A stretch of 31,477 nucleotides of DNA from Candidatus Bathyarchaeota archaeon (GTDB lineage: Archaea > Thermoproteota > CALKCG01 > B24 > JAGTQN01): positions 1 through 31,477 of the forward strand of contig JAGTQN010000008.1 of assembly GCA_018396395.1 (NCBI GenBank), read 5' to 3'. The translations under genes were made by a program, and so were the position numbers. The notes beneath the pieces are model-generated. The model made no database searches. It was not told the DNA's origin and was given only the letters and a program-made list of their open reading frames with translations. Shown in pieces: positions 6,621 to 13,890 of this stretch; the first letter of the stretch is position 1; each line of letters starts with the position of its first letter.

Positions 6621-7622
6621 TTAGACCACCATGAAAAAGGCTGTAATAAGCGCAAGGATCGAGGAGAAGGCGGTAAGCTTTATGAATTCAAGGGCTAATT
6701 CCCTTTCCTCCATAGGCTTTGCGGCTAAGATCATCCGTGCAAGGGTGATTGGTGCCTTACGGCTTGTCGATGCGTAGATCCGATTGTCACTAGAAATCTT
6801 TGTTGGCCTTTCAGGAAGCTCCCTTCGCTCAAAAAGCCTTCCTACACTCGTTAAAATGGTGAAGGCATTCATGATTTGAGGCATCATTGCAACAACGGCT
6901 ACGATCTCCATCTGACCTAAGATGGCTATGGCTCCGATGGCAGCCCCCAGGGATAGACTTCCGACATCTCCGGTGAAAACCCTTGCAGGATAGCGGTTGT
7001 AGTAGAAGAGGGCTAAAGCATAGCCTAAACATGACAAGGCTAGAAGTAGAGCATTTTCCCTTCCCAAGGCTATGGATGCCAATGCCAACGTGAGGAAGAG
7101 AATCGAAGATGATCCACTCATGCAACCATTCACAGGATCGGCCATGTTCATTGCATTGGAGGTTACAGCTATAGCCAATGGAATAGATAGAGGATAGATA
7201 TAGTGGAGTCTTGTAACTCCCACAAAGGGTAGGGTTGGCCTAGGATTATAGGTTCCAAGAGCCAGTATAGGAAGGCCTCCTAAAGCAGTTAGGAGGGGCT
7301 TTGTGTGGGGCCCTAAGCCTTTAAGGTCGTCAAGGATTCCGACAAGGGCAACAATGAGAACCGTGAGATAGAAAGACAGAATTTGTGGGAAAGCTTCCTT
7401 AGGGACTAGAAAAAGCCCTCCTAAAAGGGCTATTGCCAAACATATGGGAAACGTTATACCAACCATCTCAGGGATCTCTGGTTTTGATACTTTATGGACA
7501 TCTATACCAACGATTCCTTTCTTTCGCATACATTTGGCGACAGGAGGTATAAGGATAAAGGTGCTAGTAGCACTCAGGATGAATGCCACTGTAGAGGGCA
7601 CTAGGGAACTGAGCAACGCCAT
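6621..7622 (-). CDS. Glycosyltransferase family 4 membrane enzyme (GlcNAc-1-P transferase / MraY-WecA-AglH superfamily)
   Basis: This 333-residue protein has about ten hydrophobic segments, as expected for polyprenyl-phosphate N-acetylhexosamine-1-phosphate transferases. Diagnostic motifs are the Mg-binding acidic pair in VGILDDLKGLG (residues ~94-104), NAMNMADPVNGCMSG (~155-169) and RVFTGDVGSLSLGA (~215-228), with a basic loop near residues 280-290. In archaea the family makes the first lipid-linked sugar for N-glycosylation or surface glycans by transferring sugar-1-P from a UDP-sugar to a polyprenyl (dolichyl) phosphate. The N-x-x-D-G-x-N-G loop is altered (a Pro after the Asp, Cys after NG), so its substrate may differ. 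A TATA-like TTTTAAAC ~28 nt upstream of the start suggests a leaderless mRNA. Confidence 0.85.
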   Translation of the reverse strand: MALLSSLVPSTVAFILSATSTFILIPPVAKCMRKKGIVGIDVHKVSKPEIPEMVGITFPICLAIALLGGLFLVPKEAFPQILSFYLTVLIVALVGILDDLKGLGPHTKPLLTALGGLPILALGTYNPRPTLPFVGVTRLHYIYPLSIPLAIAVTSNAMNMADPVNGCMSGSSSILFLTLALASIALGRENALLLALSCLGYALALFYYNRYPARVFTGDVGSLSLGAAIGAIAILGQMEIVAVVAMMPQIMNAFTILTSVGRLFERRELPERPTKISSDNRIYASTSRKAPITLARMILAAKPMEERELALEFIKLTAFSSILALITAFFMVV

Positions 7623-7647
7623 AAAACTCCAATGCAGCTATGAGGTG

Positions 7648-7673
7648 TTTAAAATTTTCTCGAGAATTTAAAG
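7648..7673 (-). promoter_or_regulatory. Promoter region of the glycosyltransferase gene
   Basis: On the minus strand two TATA-like stretches occur, CTTTAAATTC and AATTTTAAAC. The nearer one lies about 28-34 nt before the ATG at 7622, which is the usual distance for a leaderless archaeal transcript. Confidence 0.4.
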
Positions 7674-7676
7674 GAA

Positions 7677-7713
7677 AGATAAGGTACTCCCATGGAAATG
7701 GGAGCCTTTATCT
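7677..7713 (-). terminator. Hairpin downstream of the PDCD5-like gene
   Basis: The inverted repeat has inner arms CTCCCAT/ATGGGAG (loop GGAA) extended outward by AGATAAGG/CCTTTATCT with small bulges. It lies about 20 nt past the stop of the upstream minus-strand gene and before the glycosyltransferase promoter. It probably separates the two units; intrinsic hairpins are not the standard archaeal terminator. Confidence 0.45.
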
Positions 7714-7731
7714 GAAGGCCTTGCGCCATAT

Positions 7732-8118
7732 TTATATTCCCCGTTCCTTTAGGTACTCACCAAACTCTAAAAGTTTTCCCTTCTTCTCGACAAAAATCTT
7801 CGTTTCAACCCTTACCCTAAAGCCAAGATTTCGTAGGAATTGGAGTAGGGAACCTCCATCGATAGGCTCTTTTATCCTTCCGCTTTTTATGGCCTTAGCG
7901 AAGGCAGGTATCAAAACCTTTGCAGCCTCCGGATACTGGGCCTTAAAGGCATCAAGAACCTTATCACCTTGGGCATATAGAATCTTCCGTAGAATCTCTT
8001 CATAATTCTTATCATCATCCTTGGAAACCTTTTGGGCTTCCAACGTTTTTCTAAGGAGGGCTTGTTGCATCTCAATGAATTTACGTCTCTTTATGGATTC
8101 TAGTTCTTCATCGATCAT
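7732..8118 (-). CDS. PDCD5/TFAR19-like DNA-binding protein
   Basis: With the start at the internal ATG (8116-8118) the protein has 128 residues and begins MIDEELESIKRRKFIEMQQ, the usual opening of archaeal PDCD5-like proteins. It continues with YEEILRKILYAQGDKVLDAF, a helical core (AKVLIPAFAKAIKSGRIKEP) and a C-terminal segment FRVRVETKIFVEKKGKLLEF that is longer than in typical PDCD5 proteins. Family members are small helical-bundle proteins thought to bind nucleic acid; the cellular role is poorly known. The frame is open 15 codons further upstream (8163), but a TATA-like AGTTAATT about 30 nt before 8118 favours the shorter form. It could also be a related but distinct family. Confidence 0.6.
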   Translation of the reverse strand: MIDEELESIKRRKFIEMQQALLRKTLEAQKVSKDDDKNYEEILRKILYAQGDKVLDAFKAQYPEAAKVLIPAFAKAIKSGRIKEPIDGGSLLQFLRNLGFRVRVETKIFVEKKGKLLEFGEYLKERGI

Positions 8119-8417
8119 TGTATGGCTACAATGGCGAGGTGGGCAATTAACTTTTCCCCTCAAAAATGGCCGTCAATCACCTTGCTTAACTATAGAAAAT
8201 CCATAAGGTAAGCCAACCCTTTTTCCTTAAGAATCCAAATCCTAACCGGTAAGGCATCCATAAGGCATTCTTCCTTAAGGATGTAACTAATAAACATGGA
8301 ATTCTGCATATATTGTATTGATTTGAGAATTGGTAAGTTGGAATTGAATTAAAAGTTCCATAACCGTTGAGAATGGTTTTTAGGTTCCCTTAATCCTCAT
8401 AGGGCGAGGATTTGGCG
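8119..8417. other. Intergenic region between divergent genes
   Basis: There is no gene in these 299 nt. It carries the presumed promoter of the minus-strand PDCD5-like gene (AATTAACT at 8145-8152) and the ArgRS leader. Short repeated words occur, TCCATAAGG (two copies near 8200 and 8258) and TTCCTTAAG (near 8233 and 8271), as does an AT-rich GAATTAAAAG near 8345-8354 that may be the ArgRS TATA box. I see no tRNA-like or riboswitch-like structure. Confidence 0.4.
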
Positions 8418-10376
8418 ATGCTCGATCCCTGGGGAAAATTCCGAGAAGAATGTACGGAGGCCATCAGGATCGCCTTTCAAAGATCTTTCCCCGAAGTTAA
8501 TTTGGAAGTCATAGCCCTTGAGAGACCCCCGTCAACAGATCTAGGCGAGCTAAGCTCATCGATCTGTTTGAACGTCTCCAAAAAGCTTGGATTGAACCCG
8601 AGGGAGATGGCATCAAGGGTAGTTCAAGCCATAGGGCTCTACAAAGCGGAGGCTGGATCTAGGATCCTTTTCCTAAAGGCGGCCGAAGTCGGGGGGGCAG
8701 GTTACATAAACCTCTATGCCGATAAAGAACGTCTCTTCGATGCTGTTATAAAGACGGCTTTGGAGCTTGATAGGACATGGGGATTTTTAAAGACCGATAG
8801 CCCTGTCAGAATCATCGTTGAGCATACAAGCGTGAACCCAATTCATCCAATAGAGATAAGTCATTCTCGGGGTACATTCCTCGGAGATTCCTTAGCTAGG
8901 ATCCTATCAAACCGAGGGCATAAGGTTTCAAGGCATTACTATGTGGACGATTTAGGACGGCAAACAGCCATCATCGCCTACGGCTATGATAAACTCGGTC
9001 GTCCAAAACCAACCTCAAAGCCAGATCATTTCATAGGAGATATATACGCCATAACATCTTGCATCCTCGAGATCAGGAGGTTGAAGGCAAGGATTAAGGA
9101 AGCAAAGGATAAGGGCGACGAAGACGAACTCATGCGCCTTCAGAAGGAAGTGGATGATTGGATTGCCGCAGCGGAGGATCTTCGAAGCAGGCAGAAGGAG
9201 CTTTTTGAAAGGATATTAACGGAAGTCGATAGGGATTCGGATCCGGATGAGGCGATTAAGGAACTAAGCAGGAAGTATGAGGAGGGGGATGAGAAGGTAA
9301 AAAGCCTCATCCGAGAGGTAACAGACCTATGTCTCGAGGGTTTTAAGGAAACCCTCTCAAGGGTTGGAGTTGAATTCGACAGCTGGGACTGGGAGAGCGA
9401 ACTAGCCTGGTCATCGAGGGTTGAAGAAGTTCTTAGGTGTTTAAAGCAAAGCCCCTATGCCAAGCTTGTCTCAGGAGCCCTTGAACTTGACATCGGGGCG
9501 GCTGTGGAGGATCTTGGGCTTAGAAGTCTTTTAGGCATCCCTGAAAGCTATCAGCTTCCCTCCGTAACCCTCACGACCTCCTTTGGGACGAGTCTCTATC
9601 CTGCAAGGGATATTGCCTACAGCCTTCGCAAGTTCGAGTTGGCAGATCGCGTCATCAATGTTATAGGGCTTCAAGTACATCCCCAGCTTCAGTTGAGGGT
9701 TGCCCTTTGTATCCTAGGAAGAAGGGATCTGGCCGAGTGCCAGACACACTTCGTACATGGCTATGTCAGGTTCCCCATGTATAGGATGAGTAGCCGTAGG
9801 GGAAGATTCGTAACCCTAGACCAGGTTCTTGAAGAAGCTGTAACAAAAGCTATGATAGAGGTTATGAAGCGTTCCCCTGAGCTTTCAGAAGAGGAAAGAA
9901 AGAAGATAAGCGAGATCGTAGGGCTTGGAGCCGTAAAGTACGCGATGATCTCAACAGAACCAAAGAAGGATCTAGTCTTTACATGGGAAAGGGTTCTGGA
10001 CTTCGAAAGGAACAGTGCCCCCTTTATTCAATATGCCCATGCGAGGGCTTCCAATATCCTTAAGAAAGGTGAGGTTGTGGATAGAAGCGTTAACATAGGC
10101 CTTCTCACGAACCCCCTCGAACATGATCTTCTCCTAAGAATAGCCCAGTTTCCAGAGCTCTTCGTTCGAGCTTCCGAAACCCTAGGGCCCCATCTGATCG
10201 CAGACTATGCTAACGATCTGGCTAGTGCTTTCAATGCCTTTTACGACCATCTTCCCGTCCTCAGGGCAGAGCCTAGGGAATTAAGGGACGCGAGACTTGC
10301 TCTAGTGAAGGCTTTTCAGATTACTCTGAGGAATGCCCTTAGCCTCCTCGGAATCGAAGCCCCTGAAAGAATGTAA
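8418..10376 (+). CDS. argS: Arginyl-tRNA synthetase
   Basis: This class I synthetase (652 residues) charges tRNA-Arg. It has an N-terminal add-1-like domain (residues ~1-120), the catalytic Rossmann domain beginning at VEHTSVNPIHPIEISHSRG (~135-152), a helical insertion (~205-300) rich in K/E/R, LTTSFGTSLYPARDIAYSLR, the KMSKS-loop equivalent YRMSSRRGRFVTLDQVLEEA, and the C-terminal anticodon-binding bundle with FIQYAHARASNILKK. The HIGH motif is unusual: PIEISH aligns with P-L-H-I-G-H, so the first His and the Gly are replaced. I place the start at ATG 8418, 8 nt after GGCGAGGA; a TTG two codons upstream is too close to that site. The 3' end overlaps herA by 75 nt. Confidence 0.92.
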   Translation: MLDPWGKFREECTEAIRIAFQRSFPEVNLEVIALERPPSTDLGELSSSICLNVSKKLGLNPREMASRVVQAIGLYKAEAGSRILFLKAAEVGGAGYINLYADKERLFDAVIKTALELDRTWGFLKTDSPVRIIVEHTSVNPIHPIEISHSRGTFLGDSLARILSNRGHKVSRHYYVDDLGRQTAIIAYGYDKLGRPKPTSKPDHFIGDIYAITSCILEIRRLKARIKEAKDKGDEDELMRLQKEVDDWIAAAEDLRSRQKELFERILTEVDRDSDPDEAIKELSRKYEEGDEKVKSLIREVTDLCLEGFKETLSRVGVEFDSWDWESELAWSSRVEEVLRCLKQSPYAKLVSGALELDIGAAVEDLGLRSLLGIPESYQLPSVTLTTSFGTSLYPARDIAYSLRKFELADRVINVIGLQVHPQLQLRVALCILGRRDLAECQTHFVHGYVRFPMYRMSSRRGRFVTLDQVLEEAVTKAMIEVMKRSPELSEEERKKISEIVGLGAVKYAMISTEPKKDLVFTWERVLDFERNSAPFIQYAHARASNILKKGEVVDRSVNIGLLTNPLEHDLLLRIAQFPELFVRASETLGPHLIADYANDLASAFNAFYDHLPVLRAEPRELRDARLALVKAFQITLRNALSLLGIEAPERM

Positions 10377-11945
10377 AGGACTTCTCTTTTGGAGATCACT
10401 ACTTACGCGAATCCTAGCCATCTTCTCCCAGGCCTGCTTTGCCGTAACTCCAGCCTTCCTAGGAAAGACCTTGACATCAATCTCAACTATTATAGGGAAT
10501 GGAACGGGAGAGGCGATGCCCCATACCATGGCTTCATGATCCGCAAGGCCTGGAAGGTAATCGCTGAAGCGCTCGTTTCCGTACTCAGAATAGCGTATAA
10601 TGGCTTCTTGATCGTTTCCAGACATCAGCCTGAAGCATGCAACGGAGTTGCACTGGGAAATTATGGACTTTGAGACATAAGCAGGTCTTTGAGTGAGAAT
10701 GAGGAAGCCTACATTGTATCCGCCAGCCTGGCTTATGGCTTCGACAAGGGTTTTATCGACTCCTATACGCTCAGGGTTTCCCACCTCGATTTTCAGCCCC
10801 TTTTCAGGGGCTAGATATTGGACCTCCTCGATAACGACGATGACGGCAAAGTCTCCATCATTCCTATGGACCATGGCACTTTCTACGATTTCTTTTATGA
10901 TATGTTTGGCCGCCAAATGCTGCTGATCAACATCCGTATCGACAGAGAAGTCTATGACGAGTATCTCGTTTTTCATGATGGCTTCGATGATATCGAGGAC
11001 CTCCTCCCTAGCTTCGAGGAATCCCCCTTTCGTCCGTAAGGTCCAATCGAGTCTCCTGAGGATTCGATCCTTATCCCTGCTCAGGAGCATAGAAGCCAGA
11101 TTTTCCGCCTTCTCCATGAGGGATTCCTTCGTAATGTCTCTTTCCTCGGCGGCAAGGGCTTCGACGGATTCGGAGATGAGCCTTCCAAGGCTTGTTCTGG
11201 GGTTTACTCCCAGCCTCGAGGCGACCGTTTCTCCATTGAGGAGACGGGCCCTTGGTAGAAATCGATGGTAAGGTATCATCATGGCACCAAAGTCCGTGAG
11301 GATCGAATACTCTGATCTTCTGTCGAAGATGACAAAATGAGGCCTTGGGTTAATTTCCCTCGATTTAGCGATCAGGTTTATAGCGAAAGTGCTCTTTCCG
11401 CTCCTAGTCATGCCGGATATGAACATATGCCCTTTGGCTAGGGCATTGAGATCCAAGAAGACCGGTATCCTCAAACCTCTATGAACTCCTATTTTTATCA
11501 TGTAAGCTTGATCCTCGCCGGTAAGCCTCTGGGAGCTTAAAAGGGTGAAAAATCGGCTTATCTCATCATTGTCAGGCTCAAAAACAGGGTCCCATGTTCC
11601 GGGACTGCACTCGAGTTTACACCATTTCCCATTCTCGTTCACGTAGCCCAAGATCTCTGCCCAAGCGATTTCATACTCGAGCCTTTTTCCATAGCGAGCA
11701 GGTTCTCCCTTTTTTCCGGCTATGGGACCGAATCCCCCCACATCCATCTCGGGGTTGTAAGGCGTAACCTTGAAAACCCTTATGAGGACAGGAACTAGGG
11801 GGTTATAGCCTTCTTCAGCCTTGACGGAATGAATGGGATGGGGAACAAAGTAATACTGATTTATGAAGGCTTTGAAGCCTTCCTTAACGACGAAAGGAGC
11901 TAACCTCTGATTGCAACCAGACATGACATAGCCTATCTCCTTCAT
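10302..11945 (-). CDS. herA: HerA-family bipolar DNA helicase/translocase
   Basis: This 547-residue FtsK/HerA-type ATPase begins MKEIGYVMSGCNQRL, like the HAS-barrel start of HerA. The Walker A motif is GMTRSGKST (residues ~178-186), FVIFDRRSEY follows, Walker B with two glutamates is VIVVIEEVQYLAP (~368-380), and the sensor/arginine region is FLILTQRPAYVSKSIISQCN. HerA forms a hexamer that pumps DNA into NurA during 3'-overhang formation at double-strand breaks. nurA lies immediately upstream (24 nt), the classic pairing. Mre11 and Rad50, often adjacent, are not in the window. The 3' end runs 75 nt into argS on the opposite strand. Confidence 0.9.
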   Translation of the reverse strand: MKEIGYVMSGCNQRLAPFVVKEGFKAFINQYYFVPHPIHSVKAEEGYNPLVPVLIRVFKVTPYNPEMDVGGFGPIAGKKGEPARYGKRLEYEIAWAEILGYVNENGKWCKLECSPGTWDPVFEPDNDEISRFFTLLSSQRLTGEDQAYMIKIGVHRGLRIPVFLDLNALAKGHMFISGMTRSGKSTFAINLIAKSREINPRPHFVIFDRRSEYSILTDFGAMMIPYHRFLPRARLLNGETVASRLGVNPRTSLGRLISESVEALAAEERDITKESLMEKAENLASMLLSRDKDRILRRLDWTLRTKGGFLEAREEVLDIIEAIMKNEILVIDFSVDTDVDQQHLAAKHIIKEIVESAMVHRNDGDFAVIVVIEEVQYLAPEKGLKIEVGNPERIGVDKTLVEAISQAGGYNVGFLILTQRPAYVSKSIISQCNSVACFRLMSGNDQEAIIRYSEYGNERFSDYLPGLADHEAMVWGIASPVPFPIIVEIDVKVFPRKAGVTAKQAWEKMARIRVSSDLQKRSPLHSFRGFDSEEAKGIPQSNLKSLH

Positions 11946-11969
11946 TCAACCATGCCCCCGGATGCCTCT

Positions 11970-13151
11970 TCAAGGACTGTCTTCAACCTCAATCCCTTCT
12001 CCATTTAGAGCCCATCCCTCTCCATACTGGAGGAGGAGCATATCCAGGTCTTCAGGCGATATTTCACCCCTTTTGACAAGATCCAAAGCCTTGCTGAAGA
12101 GGACTAGGGTGTGAATGTTAGAAGTTGGCCTTGTTATCCTCGTATACCTATCGGCTTCATGGATAGGGTATGGAATCCCTTCAGAATCTGCCATCGTATA
12201 GACAAGGGAAACTGTATCGCTAAGGGAGTTCAAGCAGAAGGCTGGAATCTCAATTCTGTAGGGGAAGGGACCAGTCTTCACATATGAAGAGTATATCTCT
12301 ACAAGGGATGGGTGGAAGTTCAAATCCTCACAAAGCCGCCTGTACATTTCGACAACACGGTTCGAGACCTTGAAGGGCTCCGTATAACACCCAAGCTCTA
12401 GGATGGGATTAAGGAAGATCATGTCCCTAACTCCAGGGTTCTTTATGAGCTTCCCGTAATGATTCATTTGGGTACGCTTTACAAAGCCAGCCAAGACGAT
12501 ACCTATCTCGCGGCATGTCTCGAGGAGGTCTAGAACGTTCATGGCTGCGTAGAGGAAATCCCCCTCATACTGAAAGGAGCTATCATTGGACGGACAGAGC
12601 CTTGGATTCAGAACGATGCCCCCATCTAAAAGTAGATAGTCCGGTTTCCATCGTAAGGCCGCTTTTTTCGCCAAATAGAACTCGAGGCTCATATGGAGGA
12701 GGTTTTCACGACGCTCGGGATCCGTTTCTATGGGCCATAGGTCTGGAGGGCCAGAAACGCATAAAGGCTCTTCCTTCAACGCCCAGTTTTCTATAAGAAC
12801 TGCTGCCGCACCATATATCGGTATATAGGCAAATCTTAGGTTTGTGCCGTTTCTTCCGGCATCGACAGCGACAACCCGCTTGGAAGCTGGTCCTTTAGGA
12901 TCGAATGAAGCCTTAAAAACCCTTATTCGGCCTTTAAGGGACTCTATGGCCGTTCTACGGTTGATGGCATAGCGCTTAAACCTTTCTAGGAGCGCTTCAG
13001 TTCCCCTATCAATGATGTCCTCATAGAGCCTTGCATAGGGACCTTCTTCAGGCTCAATTTCCATGGAAAAGGGAGTAAGGCGAAGCTCCTTTTCCTTTTC
13101 TTTTTCCTTTTCTTTTTCCTTTTCCTTTCCTCCGTACTGGAGAGTAGTCAT
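11970..13151 (-). CDS. nurA: NurA-family DNA end-processing nuclease
   Basis: This is a 393-residue protein with an RNase H-like nuclease core: RVVAVDAGRNGTNLRFAYIP (residues ~92-111; the Asp of DAG is the first catalytic acid) and DYLLLDGGIVLNPRL (~171-185; second catalytic acid in LLDGG). The C-terminal part, with PYPIHEADRYTRITRPT, also fits NurA. NurA is a dimeric 5'-3' nuclease capping the HerA hexamer. It is the first gene of the nurA-herA unit. Residues ~9-22 are a Lys-Glu repeat encoded by a simple DNA repeat; the next Met is residue 30 (13062-13064), so the repeat could lie outside the true protein. A TATA-like AATATAAG about 33 nt upstream supports the first ATG. Confidence 0.88.
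   Translation of the reverse strand: MTTLQYGGKEKEKEKEKEKEKELRLTPFSMEIEPEEGPYARLYEDIIDRGTEALLERFKRYAINRRTAIESLKGRIRVFKASFDPKGPASKRVVAVDAGRNGTNLRFAYIPIYGAAAVLIENWALKEEPLCVSGPPDLWPIETDPERRENLLHMSLEFYLAKKAALRWKPDYLLLDGGIVLNPRLCPSNDSSFQYEGDFLYAAMNVLDLLETCREIGIVLAGFVKRTQMNHYGKLIKNPGVRDMIFLNPILELGCYTEPFKVSNRVVEMYRRLCEDLNFHPSLVEIYSSYVKTGPFPYRIEIPAFCLNSLSDTVSLVYTMADSEGIPYPIHEADRYTRITRPTSNIHTLVLFSKALDLVKRGEISPEDLDMLLLQYGEGWALNGEGIEVEDSP
13088..13131. repeat. Short purine-rich tandem repeat within the nurA 5' end
   Basis: The sequence is a run of near-identical TTTTCC / TTTCTT hexamers on the plus strand, coding alternating Lys and Glu on the minus strand. Whole hexamer changes keep the reading frame, but single-base slippage would not. 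No other simple repeat of this length is obvious in the window. Confidence 0.8.
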
Positions 13152-13164
13152 TTCTGAGGCCCCT

Positions 13165-13263
13165 GTTGTTGCGCAACTCTTATATTGCTCATCAACCCTT
13201 CAATACCTAAGGTTCAAGTGAGGTATATAAATGTTGTTGTGCATTGAAAATGCGCAATCAACA
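13165..13263. promoter_or_regulatory. Divergent promoter region with two related palindromes
   Basis: GTTGCGCAAC at 13168-13177 is a perfect 10-bp palindrome close to the nurA start. A second, longer inverted repeat has arms at 13232-13245 and 13250-13263, TGTTGTTGTGCATT paired with ATGCGCAATCAACA (a few mismatches), and lies over the predicted start of transcription of the plus-strand gene at 13272, just after a TATA box GTATATAAAT at 13223-13232. Both share the TTG-TGC/GCGCAA core. They look like operator sites for a dimeric winged-helix regulator acting on both genes. Confidence 0.5.
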
Positions 13264-13271
13264 GTGATTTT

Positions 13272-13682
13272 ATGAGCGGGAGAACGGGAAGGGTAGTTAT
13301 AAAAATTACAATAGGAGGAGTTGAGGCAGAGATCGAGTGTGAGGAGGGTCAGCTCAAGAAGGTTGTAGAAGAGTTCCTAACGGCTGTTCAAACACAGCGT
13401 TTGAAAGAACAGGAAAACATCGATAAACCTCTACCAAGGGACTCTGCCAGGCTTAAAACAACGAGTAGAGGTATCATTTTATCCCTATGGAAAGAGGGAT
13501 GGTTCCAAATCCCAAGGAGCTTAGGAGAGACCGATGGGGAAATGTCCGTTAGGGGCTATCACTATGACCGGACAGCCATCGCCCATACCCTTGCTGACCT
13601 AGTGAGGGAAGGTATCCTAACGAGACAAGGTAAAGCGGGAAAGTATCTTTATGTGCAAAAAGTGCCTCCGAAGGGAGTATAA
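13272..13682 (+). CDS. Small winged-helix protein (array member 1)
   Basis: This 136-residue protein has a short beta-rich N-terminus (VVIKITIGGVEAEIECEE), an amphipathic helix (LKKVVEEFLTAV), a linker, and a C-terminal winged-helix region from residue ~60 (SRGIILSLWKEGWFQIPRSL through ALADLVREGILTRQGKAGKY-like text; the sequence reads IAHTLADLVREGILTRQGKA). The EGWF...P-R-S-L plus RT..AHTL..LVREGILTR pattern is seen in archaeal DNA-binding proteins of unknown role. The same layout recurs in three genes at 14730-16231. It stands alone on the plus strand, divergent from nurA and behind an operator-like palindrome, so autoregulation or nurA-herA control is a reasonable guess. Confidence 0.75.
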   Translation: MSGRTGRVVIKITIGGVEAEIECEEGQLKKVVEEFLTAVQTQRLKEQENIDKPLPRDSARLKTTSRGIILSLWKEGWFQIPRSLGETDGEMSVRGYHYDRTAIAHTLADLVREGILTRQGKAGKYLYVQKVPPKGV

Positions 13683-13850
13683 AGTAAAGCAAGACTATAT
13701 AGGCAAGGCAATAATTAACCGAATAATTTTCTTCGTGAGATGGATGGTTTTGACCCTTGAGTCCAATCTTAAATCATTCGGTCGCTTAATATCATGAATA
13801 TAATATAGCGATAAGAAAGCTGAGAAAGAAAATAAATAGATTATAATAGA

Positions 13851-13890
13851 AATACTAATTCAAAGATGTCAGCATCTTTGAATTGGTATT
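13851..13890. terminator. 18-bp hairpin abutting the stop codon of the DUF5343-like gene
   Basis: AATACTAATTCAAAGATG (13851-13868) and CATCTTTGAATTGGTATT (13873-13890) form an 18-bp stem with one G-U/A mismatch and a 4-nt loop TCAG. The right arm ends on the first base of the TTA that is the stop codon of the minus-strand gene. It may act as a terminator or mRNA 3'-end stabiliser, or be a remnant of a mobile repeat. The surrounding 13683-13850 holds no gene I can find. Confidence 0.6.

Noticed and set aside
12325..12380. tRNA T-loop-like words (GTTCAAATCC, GTTCGAGACC)
   Set aside because: They are inside nurA, with no acceptor or anticodon stems around them. No tRNA could be folded there.
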